Below, one piece after another: positions 6,800 through 15,009 of a stretch of DNA of 64,000 nt (position 1 is the stretch's first letter; every line of letters begins with the position of its first letter). A program made the translations under genes and the position numbers. The notes below the pieces were generated by a model. That model searched no databases, was not told the DNA's origin, and saw only the letters and a program-made list of their open reading frames with translations. Source of the DNA: an uncultured Collinsella sp. (GTDB lineage: Bacteria > Actinomycetota > Coriobacteriia > Coriobacteriales > Coriobacteriaceae); contig CATYZK010000001.1 in NCBI GenBank assembly GCA_958415665.1, positions 124,001 to 188,000 of the forward strand, in the 5' to 3' direction.

Positions 6800-9565
6800 A
6801 TGGACCAGGACCGCCAAAACAGCCAGCGCCGCGATGCGCAGAACACGGAGCGCGAGCAGGATTTTACGACCTACCGCACCGCCCAAAGCTCAAACGATAT
6901 GGTGCCGACGGTGTTTCGCCGTGGCATCTACCGCACAATCCGAGGCAGTCTTAAGCGCTTCTTATCCATCGTGGTCATCACCGCGCTTGGCGTGAGCGTG
7001 ATGTGCGGCCTTAAGGCGGGCTGCGAGGACCTGTGCGATTCGGTTGACGCTTACTTTGACCAGCAGAATGTCTATGACATCAACGTGCAGTCGACCTATG
7101 GTCTGACCGATGACGATCTTGCTGCGATCCAAGAGGTCGATGGCGTCGAGACGGCCGAGGGCATCTATACCGAGACCGCCTATACCGCCGTGAGTACGAC
7201 GCGCGAGCGTGTCGTCGTACAGAGCCTCTCCAAAGAGAATATTGACCAACCGGTGCTAGTACGCGGCGAGCTGCCCGAGACTTCGGGCGAAGTGGCAGTG
7301 ACCTCACGTTTTTTGAAGGCTTCGGGCAAGAAAATCGGCGATACGGTGAGCTTTGCCGCCAATGACGCGAGCTCGTCCAACCAAAGTGCCAAGGATCAAT
7401 TTGCCGCGGGCGATTACACCATTACGGCTGAGGTCCTCGATCCCACTGATGTGAGCTCCGACTCGACGGTCAACGCCTTTCGCGCTGCTTCGACTGCGGA
7501 CTACAAGTTCTACGTGAGCGAGGATGCCGCGACATCTTCTTCCTACTCCGCTGTCCACGTGGTCGTCGAGGGAGCCAAGAGCCTCAACTCCTATTCGGAT
7601 GCCTACTCGGCAAAGATCAATGAGGTCAAGGGCAATATCGAGAAGATCCGCGAGGAGCGTGAGAAGGCGCGCGCTCAGGAGCTGACGGTCGACACACCGG
7701 CGAGCTTGGACGCGGCTGAGCGTCAGGCGAATATGGTCTTTGGGATCGAGCAGGACAACATCAATCGCATGGCCGAGGGCAGCGACGAGCGTGCGCAGGC
7801 GCAAGCCGACTTGGACCAGCGCCGTGCCGCCGCCGACCAGCAGTTTGCCGATGCCCGCGCCGAGCTCTCTGACCTGGGCGAATGCACCTGGTATATCCAG
7901 GATCGCAATAACATCGCAAGCTACTCGAGCGTCGAGAGCGATAGCTCCTCAATCGAGGCCATCGCCACGGTGTTCCCGTTCATCTTCTTTATCGTCGCCG
8001 TGCTTATCAGCCTCACCACCGCCACCCGCATGGTCGAGGAGGAGCGCACGCTTATTGGCCTGTACAAGGCGCTCGGCTATTCACGCGGGCGTATCCTGTC
8101 CAAATATGTGGACTACTCGCTGTGGGCGTGTCTGATTGGTGGCGTGCTCGGCAATATCATTGGATTTGTGGGCCTGCCGCTGTTCTTGTTTACGGTGTTC
8201 GACGACATGTACTCGCTGCCCCAGATGCTGCTTTCGTATGACATTGTGTCCTCAATCGTCTCGGTGGCGCTGTTTGCTGTGGGCGTGGTGGGCGCCACGA
8301 TTATCGCCTGCCGCCACGAGATGGCTGAGACCCCGGCCTCGCTCATGCGTCCCAAGGCCCCGCGCGCCGGCTCGCGCATCTTGCTTGAGCGCATCGGCTT
8401 TGTCTGGCGCCGCATGGGCTTTTTGAACAAGGTCGCTGCACGCAACCTGTTCCGCTACAAAAAGCGCGCCTTTATGACCATCTTTGGCATTGCGGGGTGC
8501 ACGGCGCTCGTGATCTGCGGTATGGGTATCCGCGATACGTCGGTCGCGCTGTCGCCCAAGCAGTACGGGCACATCACGCGCTACGACTTGCTTGCGGTCG
8601 CCAACCCCGACGATTTTTCGCAGACGTGCGCGGCATTAGATGAACGCAGCGCGGCCAATGATTCCAACGTGACCGTGACCTCGACCCTGCCGATTATGAC
8701 CGACAACGTCACCTTTACGTTTGGCGGTAAGAGCGAGACTGTGCAGCTGATCGTGGTGCCCGATGACCGCACGGGTGACTTGGGCGATTACGTGCGCCTG
8801 GAGGATGAGTCCAAAGAACCGCTCGCCCTGCGTGACGGGGATGTGTATTTGAGCAAGAGCTCTCAGCTGGTGCTGGGGATCAAGCCGGGCAACACGGCTC
8901 ACGTCCAGGATTCGTCGCTCAATGTTGCCAAGGTCAAAGTCAGCGACATTTCGCTTAACTATCTGGGCAACACGCTTTACATGACGCAGGGCACCTATGA
9001 GCGCGCGTTCGGTCGAAGTGCGCGCCTCAACGGCATCCTTGCGCTGCTTAAGGGTTCGTCGGCCGATCAGATTGCGTTTACCAACCGTCTTAAGAGCGAT
9101 GGTTGGATTACGCTGTCGAGTACCGCCGAGCATTGGGAAAACTATGAGGCAAACTTTACGATTATCAATTCGGTCGTGGTACTTGTGACCTTTATGGCAG
9201 CGTGTCTATCGTTTGTGGTGGTGTTTACGCTGTCTAATACGAATATCTCCGAGCGCGAACGCGAGCTGGCAACCATCAAGGTGCTGGGTTTCCGCCGTGG
9301 CGAGGTGCACCATTACGTTAACAAGGAGACGTTGATTCTTACGGCGATCGGAGCCGCGCTGGGCGTACCGCTGGGCGGTGCGCTGGCCGAGAGCTTTACG
9401 TACATCTTGCAGATGCCGTCATTGTACTTTGACGTTGAGGTCGAGCCGCTGAGCTACGTGCTGTCCGTTCTGCTGGCCTTTGCCTTTACGTTTATCGTCA
9501 ACCTCGCTACCAATCGCACCCTCAATAAGATCGACATGGTCGGCGCCCTCAAGAGCGCCGAGTGA
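6800..9565 (+). CDS. FtsX-like ABC transporter permease
   Basis: About 921 residues from ATG 6800; GTG 6788, which overlaps the ATPase stop, is the alternative. One N-terminal membrane helix (FLSIVVITALGVSVMCGL) is followed by a large extracytoplasmic domain that includes a charged coiled-coil stretch (about 275-350, rich in Glu/Ala/Arg). Then comes a first FtsX domain (FPFIFFIVAVLISLTTATRM, EEERTLIGLYKALGYSRGRI), a second extracytoplasmic region and a C-terminal FtsX domain (NISERERELATIKVLGFRRGEVHHYV). The two-FtsX layout matches large permeases paired with a LolD-type ATPase. A GC-rich hairpin begins about 75 bases after the stop. Confidence 0.9.
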   Translation: MDQDRQNSQRRDAQNTEREQDFTTYRTAQSSNDMVPTVFRRGIYRTIRGSLKRFLSIVVITALGVSVMCGLKAGCEDLCDSVDAYFDQQNVYDINVQSTYGLTDDDLAAIQEVDGVETAEGIYTETAYTAVSTTRERVVVQSLSKENIDQPVLVRGELPETSGEVAVTSRFLKASGKKIGDTVSFAANDASSSNQSAKDQFAAGDYTITAEVLDPTDVSSDSTVNAFRAASTADYKFYVSEDAATSSSYSAVHVVVEGAKSLNSYSDAYSAKINEVKGNIEKIREEREKARAQELTVDTPASLDAAERQANMVFGIEQDNINRMAEGSDERAQAQADLDQRRAAADQQFADARAELSDLGECTWYIQDRNNIASYSSVESDSSSIEAIATVFPFIFFIVAVLISLTTATRMVEEERTLIGLYKALGYSRGRILSKYVDYSLWACLIGGVLGNIIGFVGLPLFLFTVFDDMYSLPQMLLSYDIVSSIVSVALFAVGVVGATIIACRHEMAETPASLMRPKAPRAGSRILLERIGFVWRRMGFLNKVAARNLFRYKKRAFMTIFGIAGCTALVICGMGIRDTSVALSPKQYGHITRYDLLAVANPDDFSQTCAALDERSAANDSNVTVTSTLPIMTDNVTFTFGGKSETVQLIVVPDDRTGDLGDYVRLEDESKEPLALRDGDVYLSKSSQLVLGIKPGNTAHVQDSSLNVAKVKVSDISLNYLGNTLYMTQGTYERAFGRSARLNGILALLKGSSADQIAFTNRLKSDGWITLSSTAEHWENYEANFTIINSVVVLVTFMAACLSFVVVFTLSNTNISERERELATIKVLGFRRGEVHHYVNKETLILTAIGAALGVPLGGALAESFTYILQMPSLYFDVEVEPLSYVLSVLLAFAFTFIVNLATNRTLNKIDMVGALKSAE

Positions 9566-9609
9566 CCTGTTCCGGGATTCAGGTTCTAGCGAGCTGCTAG
9601 CGCACCTAC

Positions 9610-10126
9610 AGTCGCTGTTTTGCATAAACCGCCCCGCCGAATGAATACTTTGGCGGGGCGGTCGCCTTTTGCCTGCAGGTACCCCAGTCGGCACCGTGCA
9701 AATTCCGGAATATTCAGCATCCCGGAGTCCACGGGAGCGGGTATCGGCGCGCAAAACCGCGCCGAAGACTCCGATCCTGAGCCCCCGGTGCCTCGAGAGC
9801 CGCTCGTTTTTCTACAGGATGCGGCCCATTGCGCCTGCCTTTCGCCCAAAATCCAGTATGCAAGCGCCCCCGAATGCTGAATATTCCCAAAAATGCACGC
9901 CGCACTCTACCCCAGGTACTTGCAGCAAGAAGACGAATAGCCTCGGCCTCCCCAGTTACCGCAGGAGACCCCAGGGCCTACCTCCCAAATCTTTCCGCAG
10001 GACGGAAGGGCCCCGCCGCGCGAAGCGCACGGCGGGGTCCTGACATGTCCGAGGACGATTTGGGAGGTAGGCCCTGGGGCCTCCGATGGGGGCAGTCCTA
10101 GCCGAGGCTATTCGTCTTCTTGCTGC
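9610..10126. mobile_element. Palindromic island element, copy 1
   Basis: About 500 bp, present again at 12045-12551 (offset 2435). The left third (to about 9795) is diverged between copies. It opens with a hairpin (CCGCCCCGCC...GGCGGGGCGG) that may terminate the upstream permease operon. The right two-thirds (9796-10116) matches copy 2 with about seven mismatches by eye. Bases 9922-10126 form a 205-bp nested palindrome centred on 10024: perfect arms 9922-9947/10101-10126 (26 bp), 9969-9991/10057-10079 (23 bp) and CCCCGCCG/CGGCGGGG (10011/10030). A further imperfect inverted pair contains GGAATATTCAGCAT (about 9711) and its complement (about 9873). No conserved protein-coding frame is evident. 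Confidence 0.8.
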
Positions 10127-10332
10127 GGGTGTTTGGGGTGGAGGACTTGAAATGATGGAGTTCTTGGCTGTAACTTGCACTGACATTTGTCATGAAATTG
10201 CTGGTCGTGAGGGCTGCTACCGGTAGTTGCGGTAGGGTTGGGGCAGATTCAAGCTAGAAATGGTGGTCGCTACCGACTGTTCTCGACATACTCGGGTCAT
10301 TCTTCAACGGTCACCACACGAAAGGAACCACC

Positions 10333-11253
10333 ATGGATCTTGCGATGGCACAGCGCCTCGTCGATCGCCGCAAAGCTGCTGGGCTTTCTCAGGAGGCACT
10401 TGCCGCCCAGCTGGGCGTAAGCCGCCAGGCTGTCAGTAAATGGGAGCGCAGCGAATCCTCGCCCGATACCGATAACCTTATTGCACTCGCCGCGCTGTAT
10501 GGTGTGTCACTGGATGAGCTGCTATATGGGGAAGCGGTTTGTGATATCGATGACTCGGCAGACAGTGACTCTAGCGCAGACAATTTGGACGAGACCGAAG
10601 AAACCGAGACTTCTACTGAGCATACGAATTGCGGTGATAAGCCACTTGTCGATATTTCTCTCGCGCATGGTATCCACGTTATTGATCCCAACAAAGGCGA
10701 AGAGGTCCATGTTGGCTGGAATGGTATCCATGTGGCTAACGAGCGCAAGGGCGAAGAGGTCCATGTTGGGCCGGGTGGCATACATGTCGATACGCTTGAG
10801 GACGATGGACACAGCGTGCATACCAATGCCGACGGCACCATCACCATCGACGGCGAGACGTTTGCGAGCTGGAAGGAGGCGCACGACAAACTCGACCATC
10901 ATGGCAAGCATTTCCACACCAAGTTCGGTCGTGCGTGGAACAAGTTCCCCTTTCCCGCACTTATCGCCCTCGCATATCTGGCGCTCGGGATTATCTACGG
11001 CACGTGGGCTATGGGGCTCTTCCTCGTCTTTTTGATTCCCGTCTACTACGCGCTTGGTGACTTTATCGACCGACGTCATCTATCCAAGCTTATCGACGCC
11101 ATCTACCCGGCAGCCGCCATTGCTTGGTTCCTCTATATGTGGCTCTGCTTGGGACAGCCTCATCCTGCATGGGTCATTCTCATCACCATCCCAGTTGTAA
11201 AAGCACTCATGCGCTGGTGCCGAAAACAATGGAAACACAGCAAGCAAGCTTAA
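10333..11253 (+). CDS. Membrane-anchored XRE-family HTH regulator with beta-repeat segment
   Basis: 306 residues. An N-terminal Cro/C1-type HTH (residues 1-65: GLSQEALAAQLGVSRQAVSKWERSE in part, then LYGVSLDELLYG) is followed by an acidic linker. Three imperfect repeats come next, each starting GIHV (two continuing to KGEEVHVG) at about 115-165, then NADGTITIDGETF. The C-terminus has three predicted membrane helices (about 200-235, 255-270, 278-292). RBS AAAGGAACC precedes the ATG. The layout, cytoplasmic HTH plus beta-rich middle plus membrane tail, suggests a sensor tied to the envelope. It sits between the two palindromic elements. Confidence 0.85.
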   Translation: MDLAMAQRLVDRRKAAGLSQEALAAQLGVSRQAVSKWERSESSPDTDNLIALAALYGVSLDELLYGEAVCDIDDSADSDSSADNLDETEETETSTEHTNCGDKPLVDISLAHGIHVIDPNKGEEVHVGWNGIHVANERKGEEVHVGPGGIHVDTLEDDGHSVHTNADGTITIDGETFASWKEAHDKLDHHGKHFHTKFGRAWNKFPFPALIALAYLALGIIYGTWAMGLFLVFLIPVYYALGDFIDRRHLSKLIDAIYPAAAIAWFLYMWLCLGQPHPAWVILITIPVVKALMRWCRKQWKHSKQA

Positions 11254-11300
11254 GCCGTTCTGGCCGTCAGCATCACCCAGCCAACGCCGCTCACCCCTTC

Positions 11301-11370
11301 AAAGTTGCGGTGAAATACGGACCGTTTGAGAACCTCGGAGCGTCCAGCAGCCCCATTTCACCGCAGCTTA
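11301..11370. repeat. Inverted repeat of the GTTGCGGTGA family
   Basis: Arms AAAGTTGCGGTGAAAT (11301-11316) and ATTTCACCGCAGCTTA (11355-11370) pair with two mismatches. The left arm shares AAAGTTGCGGTGA with the dyad at 18863. It lies after the HTH gene. Confidence 0.7.
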
Positions 11371-11422
11371 CGAATGGACCGGGCAATTCCGGCACAGGAA
11401 TTGGCATTTAACTCACCGCGCG

Positions 11423-11578
11423 CACGAAAAGGGCCCATCTACTACGATGAACTCGACGGGGTCGACTATACCCGCTTATTTTGAAAATCAGCAAGCCTTC
11501 TACCTGCTGTTTTTATTTTACGATCTTCGCCACGGTCGAGTGTGTGGCAGTAAACGTAGTAGATAGACCCATTTTGTG
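11423..11578. repeat. Long-loop inverted repeat before the small island gene
   Basis: Arms 11423-11446 and 11555-11578 are 24 nt each and match at 20 positions, with a perfect ATCTACTACG/CGTAGTAGAT core. The 108-nt loop is AT-rich and without a gene. The remainder of the 11254-11698 gap holds nothing else I can name. Confidence 0.6.
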
Positions 11579-11698
11579 GCACACGGCTCATCCAAGCTCA
11601 AGCTCGAATACCGAGGACCCCCTCATTCACGGCTGCGAGCGAAAAACCGAATTGAATAAATATCAAATTGCTAAGCCTGTTTGGCGAACGGAGGAAAT

Positions 11699-12028
11699 AT
11701 GGGCGAGGTAGCCGAAAAAGACTGGAGGCTGTTCAAGGAGCTGCTCCCAAAATGGCAAGAAAGCTATATGGAAATGCTCATCGGCCAGTACACCGAGATG
11801 CTAAACGGCGACAGCGAAGCGTCCAGTAGATTTTGGGCGTTAGAGGAGCGCATCAATAGGGACAAGCTGTCCTCAGGAGTGCTGGTAAACGATATTCGCC
11901 GCAGCACCATGCGTTATGAGATAGCCAACTTGCTTTCCGATAACGTGATTGCACTCGATGACCTTGACGGTTTTAGCGAAGATATTAAGAGCTACGCGCG
12001 GCGCTGCATCTGCCGGCAAGAACGCTGA
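11699..12028 (+). CDS. Small conserved-type hypothetical protein
   Basis: 109 residues, start at ATG 11699 because GGAGGA lies immediately upstream; an in-frame ATG at 11681 has no RBS. Sequence is acidic and helical (WRLFKELLPKWQESYMEM, SSRFWALEERINRDKLSSGV, LDDLDGFSEDIKSYARR). It resembles small proteins from Firmicutes/Actinobacteria that I remember as having no known function. No membrane segment or DNA-binding motif. The stop is followed within 20 bases by the second palindromic element; the short Arg/Cys-rich C-terminus (RRCICRQER) may be a truncated or replaced end. Confidence 0.65.
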   Translation: MGEVAEKDWRLFKELLPKWQESYMEMLIGQYTEMLNGDSEASSRFWALEERINRDKLSSGVLVNDIRRSTMRYEIANLLSDNVIALDDLDGFSEDIKSYARRCICRQER

Positions 12029-12044
12029 GCGACATGCGCAACCA

Positions 12045-12551
12045 CAACCGCCTTTTTGCATAAATTGCCCCGCCGATTGCATATTTCGGCGGGTCGGTTG
12101 CTTTTTGCCCACAGGTACCCCAGGGGGCGGCGTGCAAATTCCGGAGTTTTCAGCGTCCCGGAGTCCGCGGGTGCGGGAGCGGGCGCATAATACAGCGCTT
12201 AAAGTCCTGATTCTGAACCCCAACGCCTCAAGAGCCGCTCGTTTTTCTACAGGATGCGGCCCATTGCGCCTGCCTTTCGCCCAAAATCCAGTATGCAAGC
12301 GCCCCCGAATGCTGAATATTCCCAAAAATGCACGCCGCACTCTACCCCAGGTACTTGCAGCAAGAAGACGAATAGCCTCGGCCTCCCCAGTTACCGCAGG
12401 AGACCCCAGGGCCTACCTCCCAAATCTTTCCGCAGGACGGAAGGACCCCGCCGCGCGAAGCGCGCAGCGGGGCCCTGACATGTCCGAGGACGATTTGAGA
12501 GGTAGGCCCTGGGGCCTCCGATGGAAGCAGTCCTAGCCGAGGCTATTCGTC
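12045..12551. mobile_element. Palindromic island element, copy 2
   Basis: Same order of parts as copy 1. Bases 12231-12551 align with 9796-10116. The palindrome is centred on 12459, but the outer right arm stops after GCCGAGGCTATTCGTC (12536-12551), pairing with only 16 bases of the left arm (12367-12382), and the central stem carries unpaired changes. The last bases are also the pfkA 3' end: the complement reads GACGAATAG, which is Asp-Glu-stop. Confidence 0.78.
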
Positions 12552-13622
12552 GCCGAAGCTGATGCCCAACGCCTTGGCCTCGCGCACCAGATCGCTCTGG
12601 GGGTCGACATACTTGAGCTTGCCGGCGACCTCCTCGAGCGGCATGTGGCACATCTTGCCGTCGCGCAGGGCGATCATGTAGCCAAACTCACCGCGCAGGC
12701 AGCCGAGTGCCGCCTCGACGCCGCACTGGGTCGCAAAGATACGGTCCTGAGCATCGGGCTGGCCGCCGCGCTGCGTGTGGCCGGGGATGGCGACGCGGGT
12801 CTCGCGGCCGGTCTTAGCCTCGATCTCCTTGGCGATGTCGTAGACAATCGACGGGCTCGTGCGCTCGGCGAGCTTCTTCTTGTACTCCTTCTTGGGCAGC
12901 GCCGCGTCCTCCTTGGAAATGGCGCCCTCGGCGACTGCCACGATGGTAAAGCGGCTGCCGGTTTCCATGCGATGCTCGATGGTCTTGATGACGTTGTCCA
13001 TGTCGTAAGGGATCTCGGGGATCAGGATGACGTCCGCACCGCCCGCAACGCCGGCGTACAGCGGAATCCAACCGACCTTGTGGCCCATGATCTCGATGAC
13101 GAACACGCGGCCGTGGCTCGAGGCGGTGGTGTGGATGTCGTCGATGCACTTGGTGGCGACGTCGATGGCGCTCGTAAAGCCAAACGTCATCTCGGTGCCC
13201 CAGGTGTCGTTATCGATGGTCTTGGGCAGGGCGATAACGTTGAGGCCCTCTTCGCGCAGGCGGTTGGCGGTCTTGGTGGAGCCGTTGCCGCCCAGCATAA
13301 ACAGGCAGTCGAGCTGCAGCTTGTGATAGGTGTGGACCATCGCCGGCACCTTCTCGACGCCATCGGCCTCGGGAATGTCCAGACGCTTGAACGGCGTGCG
13401 GCTCGTGCCCAGAATGGTGCCGCCGCGGGTGAGGATACCGCTAAAATCGGCGGGCGTCATGACGCGGAACCTGCTGTAGATAAGGCCCTGGTAGCCATCC
13501 TCGAAACCGTAGATCTCGATAGGCTCTTCGCTATTGGTCATGAGCGTTTTGACGATGCCGCGCATGGTGGCGTTGAGCGCCTGGCAGTCGCCGCCACTAG
13601 TAAGAAGACCGATCCTGAGCAT
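12543..13622 (-). CDS. pfkA: 6-phosphofructokinase
   Basis: 359 residues. Phosphofructokinase landmarks: LLTSGGDCQALNA (7-19), TRGGTILGTSR, GGNGS (111-115), PKTIDND (133-139), the FGF(T)SAIDVATKCIDD segment, MGHKVGWIPLYAG and HTQRGGQPDAQDRIFA. It phosphorylates fructose 6-phosphate at the committed step of glycolysis. The phosphoryl donor is uncertain: Gly at the second discriminating position of GGNGS favours ATP, while Lys in PKTIDND is common in PPi enzymes. Asn replaces the usual Asp of GGDG. ATG 13622; upstream complement has AAGGATTC. The stop codon lies inside the palindromic element. Confidence 0.93.
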   Translation of the reverse strand: MLRIGLLTSGGDCQALNATMRGIVKTLMTNSEEPIEIYGFEDGYQGLIYSRFRVMTPADFSGILTRGGTILGTSRTPFKRLDIPEADGVEKVPAMVHTYHKLQLDCLFMLGGNGSTKTANRLREEGLNVIALPKTIDNDTWGTEMTFGFTSAIDVATKCIDDIHTTASSHGRVFVIEIMGHKVGWIPLYAGVAGGADVILIPEIPYDMDNVIKTIEHRMETGSRFTIVAVAEGAISKEDAALPKKEYKKKLAERTSPSIVYDIAKEIEAKTGRETRVAIPGHTQRGGQPDAQDRIFATQCGVEAALGCLRGEFGYMIALRDGKMCHMPLEEVAGKLKYVDPQSDLVREAKALGISFGDE

Positions 13623-13660
13623 GATGAATCCTTCCGGGCAAGTTATAACATGCGCATAAG

Positions 13661-13693
13661 TTTACCCCCGCACACTGTTGATACGGGGGTAAA
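13661..13693. terminator. Hairpin between the Ntn hydrolase and pfkA
   Basis: TTTACCCCCG (13661-13670) pairs perfectly with CGGGGGTAAA (13684-13693) over a 13-nt loop. It lies after the minus-strand hydrolase gene and just upstream of pfkA; the T-run is short. Confidence 0.55.
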
Positions 13694-13762
13694 ACGTGTT
13701 AGCTCAAGCGTATGGAAATGTAAGCAACGTCAGGCGAGCGTAAGGACGACGGTGCCAGCTCC

Positions 13763-14848
13763 TTACAGCGCGAAGGCGTCGACGTCGCCCCAGTGGCGGC
13801 GCAGTGTGATGGCGGCGGCGGGTTCGGTATTGTCAAAGACGACCGACCATTGCGTGTTGCTGGTGATGTCTTCCGGATTGGGCTCTTGCGCCGCAGCGCG
13901 TAGGGCCTTCCAAGCGACTGCCTCGTCTTGGGCGCCGGCATGGGCGTCAAGGACATCGGCGATGGCGACGGCGCGCTCCTTGCCATGGCCAAGCTCGTCA
14001 TTCTTTTGGTTGGGCAGCACTTCGTCACCATAACAGGCGTAGAAGTTCGTGACCTGGCGTACAGGAGTCGCTTTGAAAGCGCGGTCCGGATCGCGCGGAT
14101 CCCACTCCACCACGCGCGCATCACCGGCGGCGTCGTTGATAAAGAAGTGGTAATCGCGCCCGGCCATGGCATGCATGTCGTAGGCAGAAAGCAGGTCGAC
14201 GGCCTCCTGCGTGGTGGCCGCGCGGTCGAGCACCAGGCGGATGGCGAGCGAAGTATTGATAACAGGGCGCTGCGTGTCCTGGTCGCAAGGTTTGGAATCC
14301 AAGGTGAGCACGGCGATGGTCACACCACATTCGTTAACACCATCGAGCTGGGCGAAGGGGCCCATGAGCGCGGCGGCGCGTCCGGCAATGGAGTCAAGCG
14401 GGGCGTTGTTGCCCAGGTTGTTGAGAGCGGCAAACCCAATGGAGGCATAGCCATCGCGCGGGTGGTTGCGCACCAGCAGCGCCGAGGTGTCGTCCTTAAA
14501 GTCGTAATTGCGACCGGTGCGCACGCGGCCTTCGGCATCTACGGCGACAAAAGCGCTGCAGGCAAACTGGGGCGCCTGGACATGTGCCGGCACGCCGGGG
14601 AGCACCTGCGCCACCACGGCATCGATGTAGGCCTGGTCGTCGCGCACGCCAGCGGCGATGATGCGGTCAAGGTCGTAGTCGTAGGCGATATCGATCGCGT
14701 ACAGGTCATAGCCATCCGTGTAGCCGGTCAAGCGTTTGAGTGACGCGGCGGACTTGATTTGTTTGCGATAAACGATACCGGTGGCAGCGGCAAGGCCGAC
14801 GGCGACTCCCGCGACACCGCAGGTGATGGCAATGTTACGTGGCTTCAT
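13763..14848 (-). CDS. Membrane-anchored Ntn hydrolase (C45/choloylglycine-hydrolase-like)
   Basis: 361 residues. An N-terminal hydrophobic helix (about 6-26) looks like an uncleaved anchor or signal. The Ntn-type nucleophile is likely Cys97 in QFACSAFVA, followed by GRNYDF (about 113-118), a pairing seen in acyl-amide hydrolases related to conjugated bile-acid hydrolase and acyl-CoA:6-APA acyltransferase. Further support: GVNECGVTIAVL, the AVDLL..YDMHAMAGRDYHFFI segment and TNFYA. The cysteine is internal, so self-cleavage before Cys97 would be needed to expose it. Likely substrate is an N-acyl amide outside the membrane; which one is not shown. RBS AAAGGAGCC precedes the ATG. Confidence 0.75.
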   Translation of the reverse strand: MKPRNIAITCGVAGVAVGLAAATGIVYRKQIKSAASLKRLTGYTDGYDLYAIDIAYDYDLDRIIAAGVRDDQAYIDAVVAQVLPGVPAHVQAPQFACSAFVAVDAEGRVRTGRNYDFKDDTSALLVRNHPRDGYASIGFAALNNLGNNAPLDSIAGRAAALMGPFAQLDGVNECGVTIAVLTLDSKPCDQDTQRPVINTSLAIRLVLDRAATTQEAVDLLSAYDMHAMAGRDYHFFINDAAGDARVVEWDPRDPDRAFKATPVRQVTNFYACYGDEVLPNQKNDELGHGKERAVAIADVLDAHAGAQDEAVAWKALRAAAQEPNPEDITSNTQWSVVFDNTEPAAAITLRRHWGDVDAFAL

Positions 14849-15009
14849 GGCGGCTCCTTTCGTCCTGTTAGCGTAATTGTCGCAAAAGGTGTGCGGGCGC
14901 AGCGGTTCAACTTGGTGAGCGGCACGGGATTAACCATGGAATGAAAGGCATGGCACCGGCGCGGCGGGGTATGCTGGAGAGGATCAGCAACCCAGCGAAA
15001 GGGGAGAGC

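Noticed and set aside
11873..12340. 155-codon minus-strand frame in the second palindromic element, sharing its first 40 residues with a frame at 9714-9905.
   Set aside because: The shared part comes from DNA identity of the two copies; the frames end differently, overlap a plus-strand gene in copy 2 and have no RBS.
12645..14033. 462-codon plus-strand frame across pfkA.
   Set aside because: Antisense shadow of pfkA and the Ntn hydrolase; composition is atypical and it spans two real genes.
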